Assembly: GCF_000317555.1 (NCBI RefSeq)
Contig: NC_020051.1
Location: 1-64,000, forward strand
Direction: 5' to 3'
DNA length: 64,000 bases
Source of the DNA: Gloeocapsa sp. PCC 7428
GTDB lineage: Bacteria; Cyanobacteriota; Cyanobacteriia; Cyanobacteriales; Chroococcidiopsidaceae
In this document: positions 19,156 to 27,906 of the stretch, one piece after another
How positions within the stretch are numbered: the stretch's first letter is position 1
Layout: every line of letters starts with the position of its first letter
The notes under the pieces: model-generated
Databases searched by the model: none
What the model saw: the letters and a program-made list of their open reading frames with translations, nothing else
Told to the model about the DNA's origin: nothing
Translations under genes and position numbers: made by a program

Positions 19156-20451
19156 TCAAGCTTCGGCTAGAAACTTGTGGACAAATGTAACTGCCATTGC
19201 CCCTTCTCCGACTGCTGAAGCAACTCGCTTGGTCGATCCATGCCGCACGTCACCCGCAGCAAACGATCCCGGAACACTGGTTTCAAGAAAATAAGGATCG
19301 CGATCAATTGACCAGCAAGCGGGCAACTGACCATTCTTAAGCAAATCCGATCCGGTAATCAGATAACCTGCCTCATCTCTCACAATGTTGGTATCTTTTG
19401 CCCACTCTGTGTTCGGCACACCACCAATACAGATAAAAAGATATTGAGTATCAATAGTTCGCACCAAATTTTCGCTACAGTCCGTAATTTCAACTTGCTG
19501 TAGGCTGCCCTCACCATCTAGCCTCGTAACTTGAGCATTAAAAAGCACCTCAACATTGGCGGCATTCAGGATGCGATCGATCAAATATTTTGACAATGTA
19601 GATGCCAGAGTGCTGCCTCGAACAATCATCGTCACCTGCTTGGCATACTGTGAGAAATGCATGACGGCTTGACCTGCTGAATTACCGCCACCAACCACGA
19701 GAACCTGCTGATTCCGGCACATGGACGCTTCACTCACACCCGCGCCATAAAATAGCCCCCGGTTCAGAAAACGATCTTCGTTGGGCAAATTTAATCGTCG
19801 ATACTCTACACCTGTCGCACAAATGTTGGTACGGGCAATCATTTTGCTGCCGTCTGCCATATCGACATAAATGCGATTGTTTCTAAATTCTGCCTTAATT
19901 CCTTCACGCAATAGCAAGAGTTCAACACCGAATTTAACCGCCTGCTGACGCGCTCGTTCCGCTAGTTCTGCACCCCGAATTCCTTCAGGAAACCCCATAT
20001 AATTTTCAATCAGTGAACTGGTTCCAGCTTGCCCTCCAACGGCTTGTCGCTCAATCAGGACAGTCCGCAGCCCCTCAGAAGCTGCATAAACGGCTGCACT
20101 CAGCCCCGCCGGACCTGCTCCATAGATCGAAAGATCGTATTCTTTGAATTTAGGCTGGGCTACCCACCCCAACCTTTGAGCAATGTCACGAATGGTTGGT
20201 GCAAACAGTCGAGTACCATCTGGAAATTCAACGACTGGTAAACGCAGATCGTTCAGGGCAGCAAATCCCAATTCTCGATGGCAGTCCTCGTCGCTTGTAA
20301 GTTCAACCCAATCAAATTCAACCACACTTCGATTGAGAAAATCGCGGATCTCGTAAGCTTCTGCTAGATTGGGTTGACCATACAGCCGCACTTGGTTTTG
20401 AGGTTTGTTTTGGTGTTCCGCTGAATCTAGGTAATCTAATTTAGTCATCAT
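19156..20451 (-). CDS. Thioredoxin-reductase-like flavoprotein lacking the CxxC
   Basis: 431 residues: an N-terminal glutaredoxin-like segment (about 20-90), then a TrxB-like fold. Present are the FAD motif YGAGPAGLSAAVYAASEG (about 109-126), the NADPH motif VVGGGNSAGQA (about 250-260), and the terminal AAGDVR. Where TrxB has its CATC redox motif, this protein reads YGAGVSEASMC, with no CxxC. It therefore cannot act as a classical thioredoxin reductase and may be a diaphorase or use a partner thiol. It starts 5 bp after the DsbA-like gene, so the two are tightly coupled. Confidence 0.85.
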   Translation of the reverse strand: MMTKLDYLDSAEHQNKPQNQVRLYGQPNLAEAYEIRDFLNRSVVEFDWVELTSDEDCHRELGFAALNDLRLPVVEFPDGTRLFAPTIRDIAQRLGWVAQPKFKEYDLSIYGAGPAGLSAAVYAASEGLRTVLIERQAVGGQAGTSSLIENYMGFPEGIRGAELAERARQQAVKFGVELLLLREGIKAEFRNNRIYVDMADGSKMIARTNICATGVEYRRLNLPNEDRFLNRGLFYGAGVSEASMCRNQQVLVVGGGNSAGQAVMHFSQYAKQVTMIVRGSTLASTLSKYLIDRILNAANVEVLFNAQVTRLDGEGSLQQVEITDCSENLVRTIDTQYLFICIGGVPNTEWAKDTNIVRDEAGYLITGSDLLKNGQLPACWSIDRDPYFLETSVPGSFAAGDVRHGSTKRVASAVGEGAMAVTFVHKFLAEA

Positions 20452-20456
20452 CGGAC

Positions 20457-21119
20457 TTAAACCTTCTCTAATTCTGTTGCAGCACGCAGGGCAGCGAGAA
20501 AAATCTCGGTAGGCTGCCCCCCCACTAACACTTCCTTGCCAATGCAGATGGTGGGAACACTCCGAATTCCTTGAGCGATCGCTTGACGTTTCAATGCTTC
20601 AATTTCTTGAATCCCTGCTTGTGAAAGAAGAAATGTTTTGACGTGCGCTGAATCTAAACCAATTTCAGCAGCGAGATTTACCAGCGTACCAACATCACCA
20701 ATATCCTGACCTTCTGTGAAATAGGCTCTCAGAATCCGTTCTGCCATCTCCGTTGCTTTGCCCGCATTACCTGCGAACCAAGTTAATCGGTGGGCTTTGA
20801 GGGTATTGGGAGTAACTTTCATCAAGTCGTAGCGAAATTCAATACCGTTGGCTTGCCCTGCCTGTACCGTTTTGGCATCCAGTTGTTGTGAATATTCCCA
20901 ACTGCCAAATTTATTGGTGCGGTAAGTTTTGCGATCCATCCCCGCTTCTGGCATATCTGGGTTTAGCTCAAACGGATACCAGATGCGCTGAATCTCAACT
21001 GAATTACCCAGTTGTGCGTTAGCGGAGCTTAACGAAGTTATTGCTTTCTGTAAGTTGGTGTCTGCAACTAAACACCAGGGACAAATAAAATCTGAAGTCA
21101 TTTCGATCGTTAAGGTCAT
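20457..21119 (-). CDS. DsbA/FrnE-like thiol oxidoreductase
   Basis: 220 residues of the DsbA superfamily: active site CPWC at the start of helix 1 (FICPWCLVAD), a helical insertion, and the cis-Pro segment IRSVPTICIG. Family members catalyse disulfide exchange or isomerisation and are usually cytoplasmic; no signal peptide is seen, which agrees. Second gene of the cluster 21707 to 19156, 24 bp after the previous gene. Confidence 0.88.
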   Translation of the reverse strand: MTLTIEMTSDFICPWCLVADTNLQKAITSLSSANAQLGNSVEIQRIWYPFELNPDMPEAGMDRKTYRTNKFGSWEYSQQLDAKTVQAGQANGIEFRYDLMKVTPNTLKAHRLTWFAGNAGKATEMAERILRAYFTEGQDIGDVGTLVNLAAEIGLDSAHVKTFLLSQAGIQEIEALKRQAIAQGIRSVPTICIGKEVLVGGQPTEIFLAALRAATELEKV

Positions 21120-21143
21120 GGCTTTCCATTTGCTCCAAAATGT

Positions 21144-21707
21144 TTATCCTTGCAAGAATACTTTTGAAATTTCTGATTTTAAAGTTTCTGGGTTCCATTC
21201 ACCATTTAGTCGAATCCCATTAATAAAGAAAGTCGGTGTACGACTGACTCCACTTTGTATTCCACTCGCTATGTCTTCATGCACTCGCTCTAAATGAACA
21301 TCTCGTCTCATTTGATGTAGAAAATGATTAACATCCAATCCTATTGTCAAAGCATACTTTACTAAATTGCCGTTATTCAAAGCATGTTGATGAGTCAATA
21401 AATAGTCATGCATTTGCCAAAATTTACCTTGGGCGGCGGCGGCTTCAGCCGCTTCAGATGCGTGTTGAGCTTCCGGGTAAAGATTGACTTGTGGAAAATG
21501 GCGAAATACAATCCGTAGCTGTTCTCCTAGCTGCTGCTGAAGTTGTTGAATTACGGTTTGAGCCGCTGCACAATTTGGACAGGCATAACTGCCATATTCC
21601 ACTAAGGTTATCACTGCGGTCTCTGCTCCCTGGATGTGGTCACGCTGTCCTACTGGAATTGCCAGTTGATTAGAATCATTTGCTGAATTCACGGCTACTC
21701 TACCCAA
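21144..21707 (-). CDS. DsbA-family thioredoxin-fold protein (CPNC)
   Basis: 187 residues with the active site CPNC (SYACPNCAAAQTVI, about 43-46), DsbA-like helical insertion and cis-Pro in SRTPTFFING. This branch is often fused to or encoded near NhaA-type antiporters, but none is here. No clear signal peptide. First gene of the thiol cluster; its start follows a 200-bp gap containing no obvious site. Confidence 0.85.
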   Translation of the reverse strand: MGRVAVNSANDSNQLAIPVGQRDHIQGAETAVITLVEYGSYACPNCAAAQTVIQQLQQQLGEQLRIVFRHFPQVNLYPEAQHASEAAEAAAAQGKFWQMHDYLLTHQHALNNGNLVKYALTIGLDVNHFLHQMRRDVHLERVHEDIASGIQSGVSRTPTFFINGIRLNGEWNPETLKSEISKVFLQG

Positions 21708-21908
21708 CCCATCGCTGAGTCTGCAACACCTTTCCTTACAAGCAAAATTGGCACATCTAACTCTGCTCCTGCTGTCAAGCTACCGTAAAACCTATGTTTT
21801 AGGCACGATGCAAACATCCAGTCTTTGACCTAGACGAAACGCTAGGTGTTTAATCAATTACAGCAAATCCCAAAAATCTAGTCTTGCTTAGACAAATGAA
21901 TCTGCTTG

Positions 21909-22541
21909 TTATAGCTTGATGATTCCGCGTTTTAGGGCTGTTACGACAGCATGAGTGCGATCGCTCACTCCCAACTTACTCATCAAATTAGACACATGAA
22001 ATCGCACAGTACTCTCCGAAATGCCAATGGCTTCACCGATCTCGCGATTATTTTTACCGTCCGTCATGAGCGTTAAAACCTGACGTTCGCGATCGCTCAA
22101 CTCTGACATACTGAGGCGAGAAGCCAGTTTAGAAGTGAGTGAATTGGGAATATGCTGCGCTCCAGTACAAACGGCACGAATCACTTCAACTAACTCATGA
22201 CAGGGGGTATCTTTGAGCAGATAGGCTTTGGCTCCAGCCCGAAATCCCTGGTAAATGTCCTCATCCCCATCGTAGACCGTGAGCATAATAAAACAGGCGT
22301 TGGGAAACTCAGCCCGGACGGTCGCAACGACCTCAGCCCCGCCCATTTCCGGCATCCGCAAGTCTACAATTGCCACATCAGGCTGATGCAAACGAAATTG
22401 CTCGACGGCTTCTAGCCCATCACCCGCCTGAGCAACGACGGTCATACCTGGCTGCTTGTTAAGAATTGCCGCTAGCCCGTCGCGGACTACGGGGTGATCG
22501 TCAGCAATTAAGATCCGAAGGGGTTGAGGCTCAGGGTTCAT
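21909..22541 (-). CDS. NarL/FixJ-family response regulator
   Basis: Receiver domain (about 8-125) with acidic pocket IADDHPVV, phospho-Asp in AIVDLRMPEM (about 60) and Lys in LLKDTPC (about 109). The LuxR-type HTH (about 145-205) includes LSDRERQVLTLMTDG and IGISESTVRFHV. It is the partner of the large kinase 106 bp upstream on the same strand. Targets are unknown; the neighbouring redox genes are candidates. Confidence 0.93.
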   Translation of the reverse strand: MNPEPQPLRILIADDHPVVRDGLAAILNKQPGMTVVAQAGDGLEAVEQFRLHQPDVAIVDLRMPEMGGAEVVATVRAEFPNACFIMLTVYDGDEDIYQGFRAGAKAYLLKDTPCHELVEVIRAVCTGAQHIPNSLTSKLASRLSMSELSDRERQVLTLMTDGKNNREIGEAIGISESTVRFHVSNLMSKLGVSDRTHAVVTALKRGIIKL

Positions 22542-22647
22542 AATTGAAGGCAGAACGGGATTTAGCAGGGCTTTGTCTTACATTCTGGTTAAAATTTTAT
22601 GCTCTGACATTTTTATTAATCAACCGAAATATTACTTTGCTGTCGCT

Positions 22648-25632
22648 TTAGCTTGGATGGGTAGGGGCTGTGATATGAACTTCAGTTCCTGTACCGATTT
22701 GGCTATTGATCTGCAATTGAGCATTCAGTAGGTCTGCCCGTTGCTGCATTCCCTTTAAGCCAAAGCCGTTGGTCGGCTGCTCTAGGTCAAACCCACACCC
22801 ATCATCTTGAATACACAGCGATACTTTCTGTGTAGCATACGAGAGATTAATCTGAATCGTAGATGGGTCAGCATGACGAAGCGCGTTGTTTAGAGACTCT
22901 TGAACCATGCGAAATAGGTGCATTCCCACTTCTGGATTTAGCGGATAAGGAGTCCCTTCAACGTTAACTGAGATAGGGACATCAGTATTGCACCTCATCT
23001 GCTCAATCAGTTGATGGAGAGAGGATAATAAATCGCTGTAAGCCGCGTCTTCTTGCAGCAGCAGCGATACTGAACGGCGGGCTTCTGCCAATCCTTCTCG
23101 CGTGAGATTGCTGGCTCGTTTTAGGTGAACAATGACTTGTTCTGGGTCATCGATCAGGTTAAGAGTGGCTGCTTGCAGTTGCATGAGGATTCCGGCAAAG
23201 CTTTGAGCCAGCGTATCGTGAATTTCACGCGCCATGCGATTACGATCTTCAAGGATCGCCGCTTGTTTTGCCTCTTCTGCCAACCGTGTCAATTGAATTG
23301 CCAGCGTTACTTGTTGAGCTAGGGCATAGGTGAGTTCAATTTGTTGCTCAGTGAAGTGGCGATCGCTTGGAAGAAAGACGATCAGTGCCCCGATCGTTCT
23401 GTCACCCAGAATCAACGGCATATTGAGAAAACGGTTCACCCCACGCGATTGATACCAGGCTCCTGCATCTAACCCATACTCATGAGCAATTCGGCTATGA
23501 ACTTCACTGCTGGCAATATCTTCAGTAATGAAGTACCTCCGGCGATGATGCGGACTGTCTTGCTGAATCATCTCCGGCGGAACCGGATAGCCAAACAAGC
23601 CAACATGACCCGATTGCTCTTCCGGCTTGAGGATCTTTTCTTGCCAGTAGGTCAGTCCAACGTAAGCAATGTTATCAGGTTTTGGATGATACCAGTATTC
23701 AGTGAGCGTTGCATCTAGTTGCTCTGCAATCACTTTAAGCACATGTCCTAAAAAGCGATTGAGGTCAGTCTCTGTTGCTAAGGCATCAACGGTTTGCTTG
23801 AGTGCATCATTCGCTTTTGCCAGTTCTGCGACGCGATCTTGCTCCGCTTGCAGGAGGGCCTGTTGTGCCAACCGCAGTTCGGTAATATCGAGTTGTGATG
23901 CCCAACCGCCGATCGCACAGCCATCTTTAATGATTGTGGTGATGTTGTTGAGGAAATAGCGTGGGTTGCCGTAACGATCGATTTCTTCTGTTTCAGCGTT
24001 ACGAAGTTGATAGCGACTTTCGATCAAAGCTCTCATGAAAGACTGATTTTGCTGTGATGTGGAAACATCTATATCACTCAAACGCAGTCCAACAATGGAT
24101 TCAGCGTCGTCAAAGCCATACATTGCTGCATAGGTGGCATTCCCTTCAGCAACACATAAGCTGCGATAGTACAAATCAATCTGTTCTTCAATCGGCAAAT
24201 GCAACGGAATTGGTGGATCATATTCAACCCGAAAAATTCCTTCGCTGCTGATTTCAAATAAGGTGCGGTAGCGTTCTTCCGATTCAGAGAGACGATCGAG
24301 CGTTTGTTGTAATTCGGTGTTGAGGCGTTCGAGTTCTTGCGATCGGGCTTGCTCGGCTTCGAGTAAGGCTTGTTGTGTCTCTCGCAGTTCGGTGATATCA
24401 ATCTGAGTACCCCAAGCATTCACCAAATAGCCATCCTGGATGGTATAAACTCCACTGTTGAGGAAGTAGCGTAGCCGTCCCTGCCGATCAATTTCCTCTG
24501 TTTCCAAGTTACGAAAGCGGTATCCACTTTCTATTGTGCCTCGAATAAAGAGCGCATTTTTCTCTGAACCTGGAGCATGTACATCGGAATTTTTCAAGCC
24601 AATTAACTCATTAGGATGGTCTACACCATACATGGCAGCAAAGGCAGGATTGGCTTTAACCACGTGAATGCTGTTATATAGCCATTCACATTGTTTCTCG
24701 ATAGGTAAGGTGACTGGACAAGGCGGGTCAATCTCCATGTAGTGGAATCCTTCGCTGCTCAACTCAAATAGAGTCCGAAACCGTTCTTCGGATTCCGAGA
24801 GGTGATCGAGCGATTGCTGGAGTTGGATGTTGAGGCGTTCGAGTTCTTGCGATCGGGCTTGCTCGGCTTGCAACATTGCTTTTTGGGTGCGATCGCGTTG
24901 AATGGCACTGCCAATACAATTAGCAGCAATTTTCAAGACTGCCAGTTCTGCTAGAGTACGATGCTTTGCCTCACGGCAGTCGTCCAGTCCCAATACCCCC
25001 CACCATTTGCCCTCAACAAAGATCGGTACGAGGTAAAACGCTTTGACTCCGATCGCCGCTTGCTTGCCCCGAAAAGGTTCTGGCATTTGCTCAATCTGGC
25101 AGCTAACGGGTTGCCCTTGGCAAAACAAGTCATGCCAATCTCGAATTTCCTCATAGCATCCCTGCGACGTATTCAAATCAAAAATCTGGGCGATTGTATG
25201 GGGTGAGTTCCACTCATACAGCACCTTCCAACCAGGTAATTCTTTAGATGGAAGAGTAAAGTTCTCGATCACAGTCACGCGATCGGTTTCTAAACCTTCG
25301 CCAAGGGTTTGTAGAGCAGTCTTAACCGCCTCATCAAAGTTCTCGATCGTCAGTAGAGCGCTGGCAGCAATCGCTGTAATTTCTAACAGGCGATCGGGTT
25401 TCCACAATTCCGGATTGGCTTTCTCTAGCGCTTGAGTCTGTTGCTGAGTTGTCTTTTGTTGTTGATTGACGATCTCGATAGAAAATTCTGTCTCCTTCTG
25501 CTGACGTAACTGCTCATTCTCTTGCCGCAGTTGAGCGATCTCTTCTTGTAATTGTTGAACTTGTTGTTCTAGCTTTGTCGAAGGAACAGATTGAGATGCC
25601 GTCGTAGGAGAATCAGATGAGTTCATCGGCAT
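22648..25632 (-). CDS. GAF-PAS-PAS-GAF sensor kinase (NarX/HisKA_3 type)
   Basis: 994 residues without membrane helices, so soluble. In order: N-terminal coiled coil (about 15-70, Gln/Glu-rich), GAF (about 85-245), two PAS units (about 280-420 and 440-590), a second GAF (about 620-785), the dimerisation helix with phospho-His in AREIHDTLAQSF (about His805), and the ATPase domain (QESLNNALRHAD, DDGCGFD, GFGLKGM). The two PAS units, with their LEAEQARSQELERLN linkers, are clear tandem duplicates. It phosphorylates the NarL-type regulator downstream. The input is unknown. Confidence 0.9.
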   Translation of the reverse strand: MPMNSSDSPTTASQSVPSTKLEQQVQQLQEEIAQLRQENEQLRQQKETEFSIEIVNQQQKTTQQQTQALEKANPELWKPDRLLEITAIAASALLTIENFDEAVKTALQTLGEGLETDRVTVIENFTLPSKELPGWKVLYEWNSPHTIAQIFDLNTSQGCYEEIRDWHDLFCQGQPVSCQIEQMPEPFRGKQAAIGVKAFYLVPIFVEGKWWGVLGLDDCREAKHRTLAELAVLKIAANCIGSAIQRDRTQKAMLQAEQARSQELERLNIQLQQSLDHLSESEERFRTLFELSSEGFHYMEIDPPCPVTLPIEKQCEWLYNSIHVVKANPAFAAMYGVDHPNELIGLKNSDVHAPGSEKNALFIRGTIESGYRFRNLETEEIDRQGRLRYFLNSGVYTIQDGYLVNAWGTQIDITELRETQQALLEAEQARSQELERLNTELQQTLDRLSESEERYRTLFEISSEGIFRVEYDPPIPLHLPIEEQIDLYYRSLCVAEGNATYAAMYGFDDAESIVGLRLSDIDVSTSQQNQSFMRALIESRYQLRNAETEEIDRYGNPRYFLNNITTIIKDGCAIGGWASQLDITELRLAQQALLQAEQDRVAELAKANDALKQTVDALATETDLNRFLGHVLKVIAEQLDATLTEYWYHPKPDNIAYVGLTYWQEKILKPEEQSGHVGLFGYPVPPEMIQQDSPHHRRRYFITEDIASSEVHSRIAHEYGLDAGAWYQSRGVNRFLNMPLILGDRTIGALIVFLPSDRHFTEQQIELTYALAQQVTLAIQLTRLAEEAKQAAILEDRNRMAREIHDTLAQSFAGILMQLQAATLNLIDDPEQVIVHLKRASNLTREGLAEARRSVSLLLQEDAAYSDLLSSLHQLIEQMRCNTDVPISVNVEGTPYPLNPEVGMHLFRMVQESLNNALRHADPSTIQINLSYATQKVSLCIQDDGCGFDLEQPTNGFGLKGMQQRADLLNAQLQINSQIGTGTEVHITAPTHPS

Positions 25633-25651
25633 TTCCTTAATGGATATGGAG

Positions 25652-25702
25652 TAGGACGGTAAACATCTGGTTGAATAGCTGCTGTAACTGTTTACTGTCC
25701 TA
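25652..25702. promoter_or_regulatory. 14-bp inverted repeat upstream of the kinase gene
   Basis: TAGGACGGTAAACA (25652-25665) and TGTTTACTGTCCTA (25689-25702) are reverse complements with one mismatch, separated by 23 bp. The repeat lies 20-70 bp before the kinase start codon, where an operator or 5'-UTR hairpin would act. Confidence 0.55.
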
Positions 25703-25789
25703 GTATATTTCAGCCGATCAAAGCCGCCTGCTTCCCCTTATCTTTGTTTAAGTTTGAGCAATTACAATGTTCTTCTACTTCCCCTACTA

Positions 25790-26891
25790 CCAGAAGTATT
25801 GAATCCAGCCATAAAACAAACTTTACATTTGACCTTGCAAGACTCATACAAGGGTCTCAGGAAGCAGATCGTAGCTCCAATGCACGATCGAACCGTGACG
25901 ACTCAATTCTAATTGCAAGTAGCGAAACTTATCCAGTAGTTGACGCCCATAGAACGCTGAGATTTCGATTAACTGCAAGATTAAATACGCAATGAGTACC
26001 ATGTAAATCTGTATCGTCACCCCGTTCACGTTTTTCGTGATCAACTTGTTCAATTTCAGGTGCATCTTGAGAAACTTCCACAACACCTCAATCTGCCAGC
26101 GATATGTCGATACGTTTCACCAATCTCTTCATTGCTCGTCTCATCCACATTCGTCGCTAGGCGAAACTCGGTTTGGCTCTCCCGATCGCAAAACCAGACG
26201 ACCCGATATCGATTGTGATCCAGTTCGGTCTTCATATTGTTCTTAATTCGCACAACAAATTGTGTTCCAGTTAAACTCAATTGGTCGAGGAACTCCCAAC
26301 CTGCAAAGCCTCTATAATGCCGATGCCGCCTTCCGGTATCATTCCTGTCACGGACTCGGCAAATTTTGCATCGCGCCCCAGCCCTAAATGAATCAGACAT
26401 TCACCCGGATTACCCTGCTCTAAGTTGATGCCATTGAGCAATTTAACTTGATGATAGCCTTGCATCCAAAACACTTTGCTGGTTAAGGTGATGACCGTTG
26501 AATCAATCGGAAACAGCATTTATGCGATCACTGGATTGCGTCGCTTGAGTTGCTGAATTAATTCGATATAAATCCGAAAAAAGTGCTGGTCTTGCCGATT
26601 TTTGCAAGCCTTAGAAACGTGGACACATTGACTGAAATACCCGTCCGATTTAGCCGATAAAACAAGTCCCTCATGCGGGTTAAACTGCGGTCGAGTACAA
26701 AGGTCAACCAGATTCCAAAGAATAAGCGCGAGTTCAATACAGGGTAGCCATGCGGGCGAAGTTGCTTCAGAATCGATTTGACAAGCGTTGGAAATGAGGT
26801 TACTGTCAAGCATCATTTTTTTCGTTGGGGACAGAATACTGCATCCTGCCTCTTTTTTTTCGTTGCTTAATCTTACTTTCAACACTTCTGG
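25790..26891 (-). mobile_element. Decayed IS4-family insertion sequence
   Basis: The ends are related: left inward CCAGAAGTATTGAAT and right inward CCAGAAGTGTTGAAA (13 of 15 identical), giving about 1.1 kb. The transposase is on the minus strand in several frames: start in 26558-26809 (TVTSFPTLVKSILKQL), continuing through 26277-26519 (FPIDSTVITLTSKVFWMQGY) and 26056-26400 (VVRIKNNMKTELD), ending in 25844-26086 (VLWKFLKMHLKLNKLITKNV-like). Multiple frameshifts make it inactive. The right end sits inside a copZ-like gene; the rest of that gene is not found past the left end, so a deletion accompanied or followed insertion. Confidence 0.8.
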
Positions 26892-27004
26892 GTTTTAGGA
26901 TCAGCTTGAACCATAGCATTGGGGTCGATCACCTTGATAGCTTTGGTAATCGTGTCGCCACAGGCAGAACAAGCCATGTTAGGAACTGTCAGTTGAAGAG
27001 CCAT
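26892..27004 (-). pseudogene. copZ: copZ-like gene truncated by the IS4 element
   Basis: ATG 27004 begins a heavy-metal-associated domain (LQLTVPNMACSACGDTITKA) nearly the same as the intact CopZ at 15301-15495. It stops making sense after about 38 codons, where the IS end begins exactly after the codons for PKT. The MerR-type promoter is intact upstream, so transcription would run into the IS4 element. The CxxC is present, but the second half of the fold is lost. Confidence 0.85.
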
Positions 27005-27036
27005 GAATCTAAACCTCTAAATGTGTAACTGCTTCT

Positions 27037-27068
27037 ATCTTGGAGTCTCCAGTTCACGGGAGAGTCAA
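27037..27068 (-). promoter_or_regulatory. MerR-type promoter of the interrupted copZ
   Basis: TTGACT, 20-bp spacer (CTCCCGTGAACTGGAGACTC), CAAGAT. One dyad arm has drifted (CCCG for CTAG), fitting a site no longer under selection. Confidence 0.65.
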
Positions 27069-27211
27069 GGGGGGAAGTGGAAAAAATGATTGAGTCTACT
27101 CAACTCATGTTGAAACGAACAAACCCTGGGTCTATCGCTAGATAAACCAGGGCTGCGATCGGCTAAAAATGCAACGCTACAGCTGCGTAACCACGACTGA
27201 ACGGTGCTACC

Positions 27212-27565
27212 TTATGCCATTGCAGTTGCCATTTGACGGCAAGACTCTGCACAACGACGACAGGATGCTGCACAGCGACGACAGTGGTTATGGTCATGCT
27301 TCTCGCACTCAGCGGCACAGCGTGCGCTCGCTTCAGCACAGACTTGACACAGCTGAGCGTGCAAATCAGAGTTGCGAGCCATAAACCGAGCGCAAATATC
27401 ACAAGTATCGGCACAATCACGACAGAGCTTAATGTACTGCGCCATCATCTGCACCATGTCACCACTCAAACAAGCATCAGCACAGGTTTCACATTCACGT
27501 AAGCAATCCAGACAGTTTTGGATACAAGTTTCAAGCAGCGATTGATGGGACTGGGCGGTAGTCAT
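27212..27565 (-). CDS. Four-helix-bundle copper storage protein (Csp, DUF326), copy 1
   Basis: 117 residues with 19 cysteines in CxxxC spacing along all helices (CLDCLRECETC, CRDCADTC, CRRCAASCRRC) and a His-rich turn CEKHDHNHC. Csp proteins bind many Cu+ ions through the cysteines lining the bundle. No signal peptide is seen, so it is of the cytosolic (Csp3-like) type. Closely similar to the copy at 37682-38038. A divergent Gor-like gene lies on the other side of the intergenic region with a TTTCAT box. Confidence 0.88.
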   Translation of the reverse strand: MTTAQSHQSLLETCIQNCLDCLRECETCADACLSGDMVQMMAQYIKLCRDCADTCDICARFMARNSDLHAQLCQVCAEASARCAAECEKHDHNHCRRCAASCRRCAESCRQMATAMA

Positions 27566-27906
27566 AGTTTTTTACTTCTCGCTGGGATAATTGTAACAAG
27601 AAGCAAAAATTTGCATTCTCTTCAGTCCAACGTAAGAGATTGTGGAAGTAATTGCGTCTGACCGCTGATGTAAAAACTCCTTTAAAGAATTACCACTGTT
27701 GAAAGACAGTGATTTCATGTTGGTTTTATTTTTTTGTGCTTAGCTAACGGATAAGTAATAAAGAATACGAGATCTTTTGATGAACTCGCTAATCACATGA
27801 GATTTCCTTCATATCTCATCTTGTTATAGAACAGAACGGTAGAAAAAGATTGTAGAAAACAGATAGTTAAATGTCTTGCCCCTACAAATCATTTGGATCA
27901 TTAATC
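27566..27906. other. Divergent intergenic region between csp and the Gor-like gene
   Basis: No gene. It contains one TTTCAT-type direct repeat (27713-27729) oriented toward the Gor-like gene, within AT-rich sequence. No MerR-type site is present. Confidence 0.6.
27713..27729 (+). promoter_or_regulatory. RppA/CopR-type box before the Gor-like gene
   Basis: TTTCAT-GTTGG-TTTTAT. It is a variant of the window-wide direct repeat with one substitution in the second half-site, 178 bp before the start codon. Confidence 0.5.
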
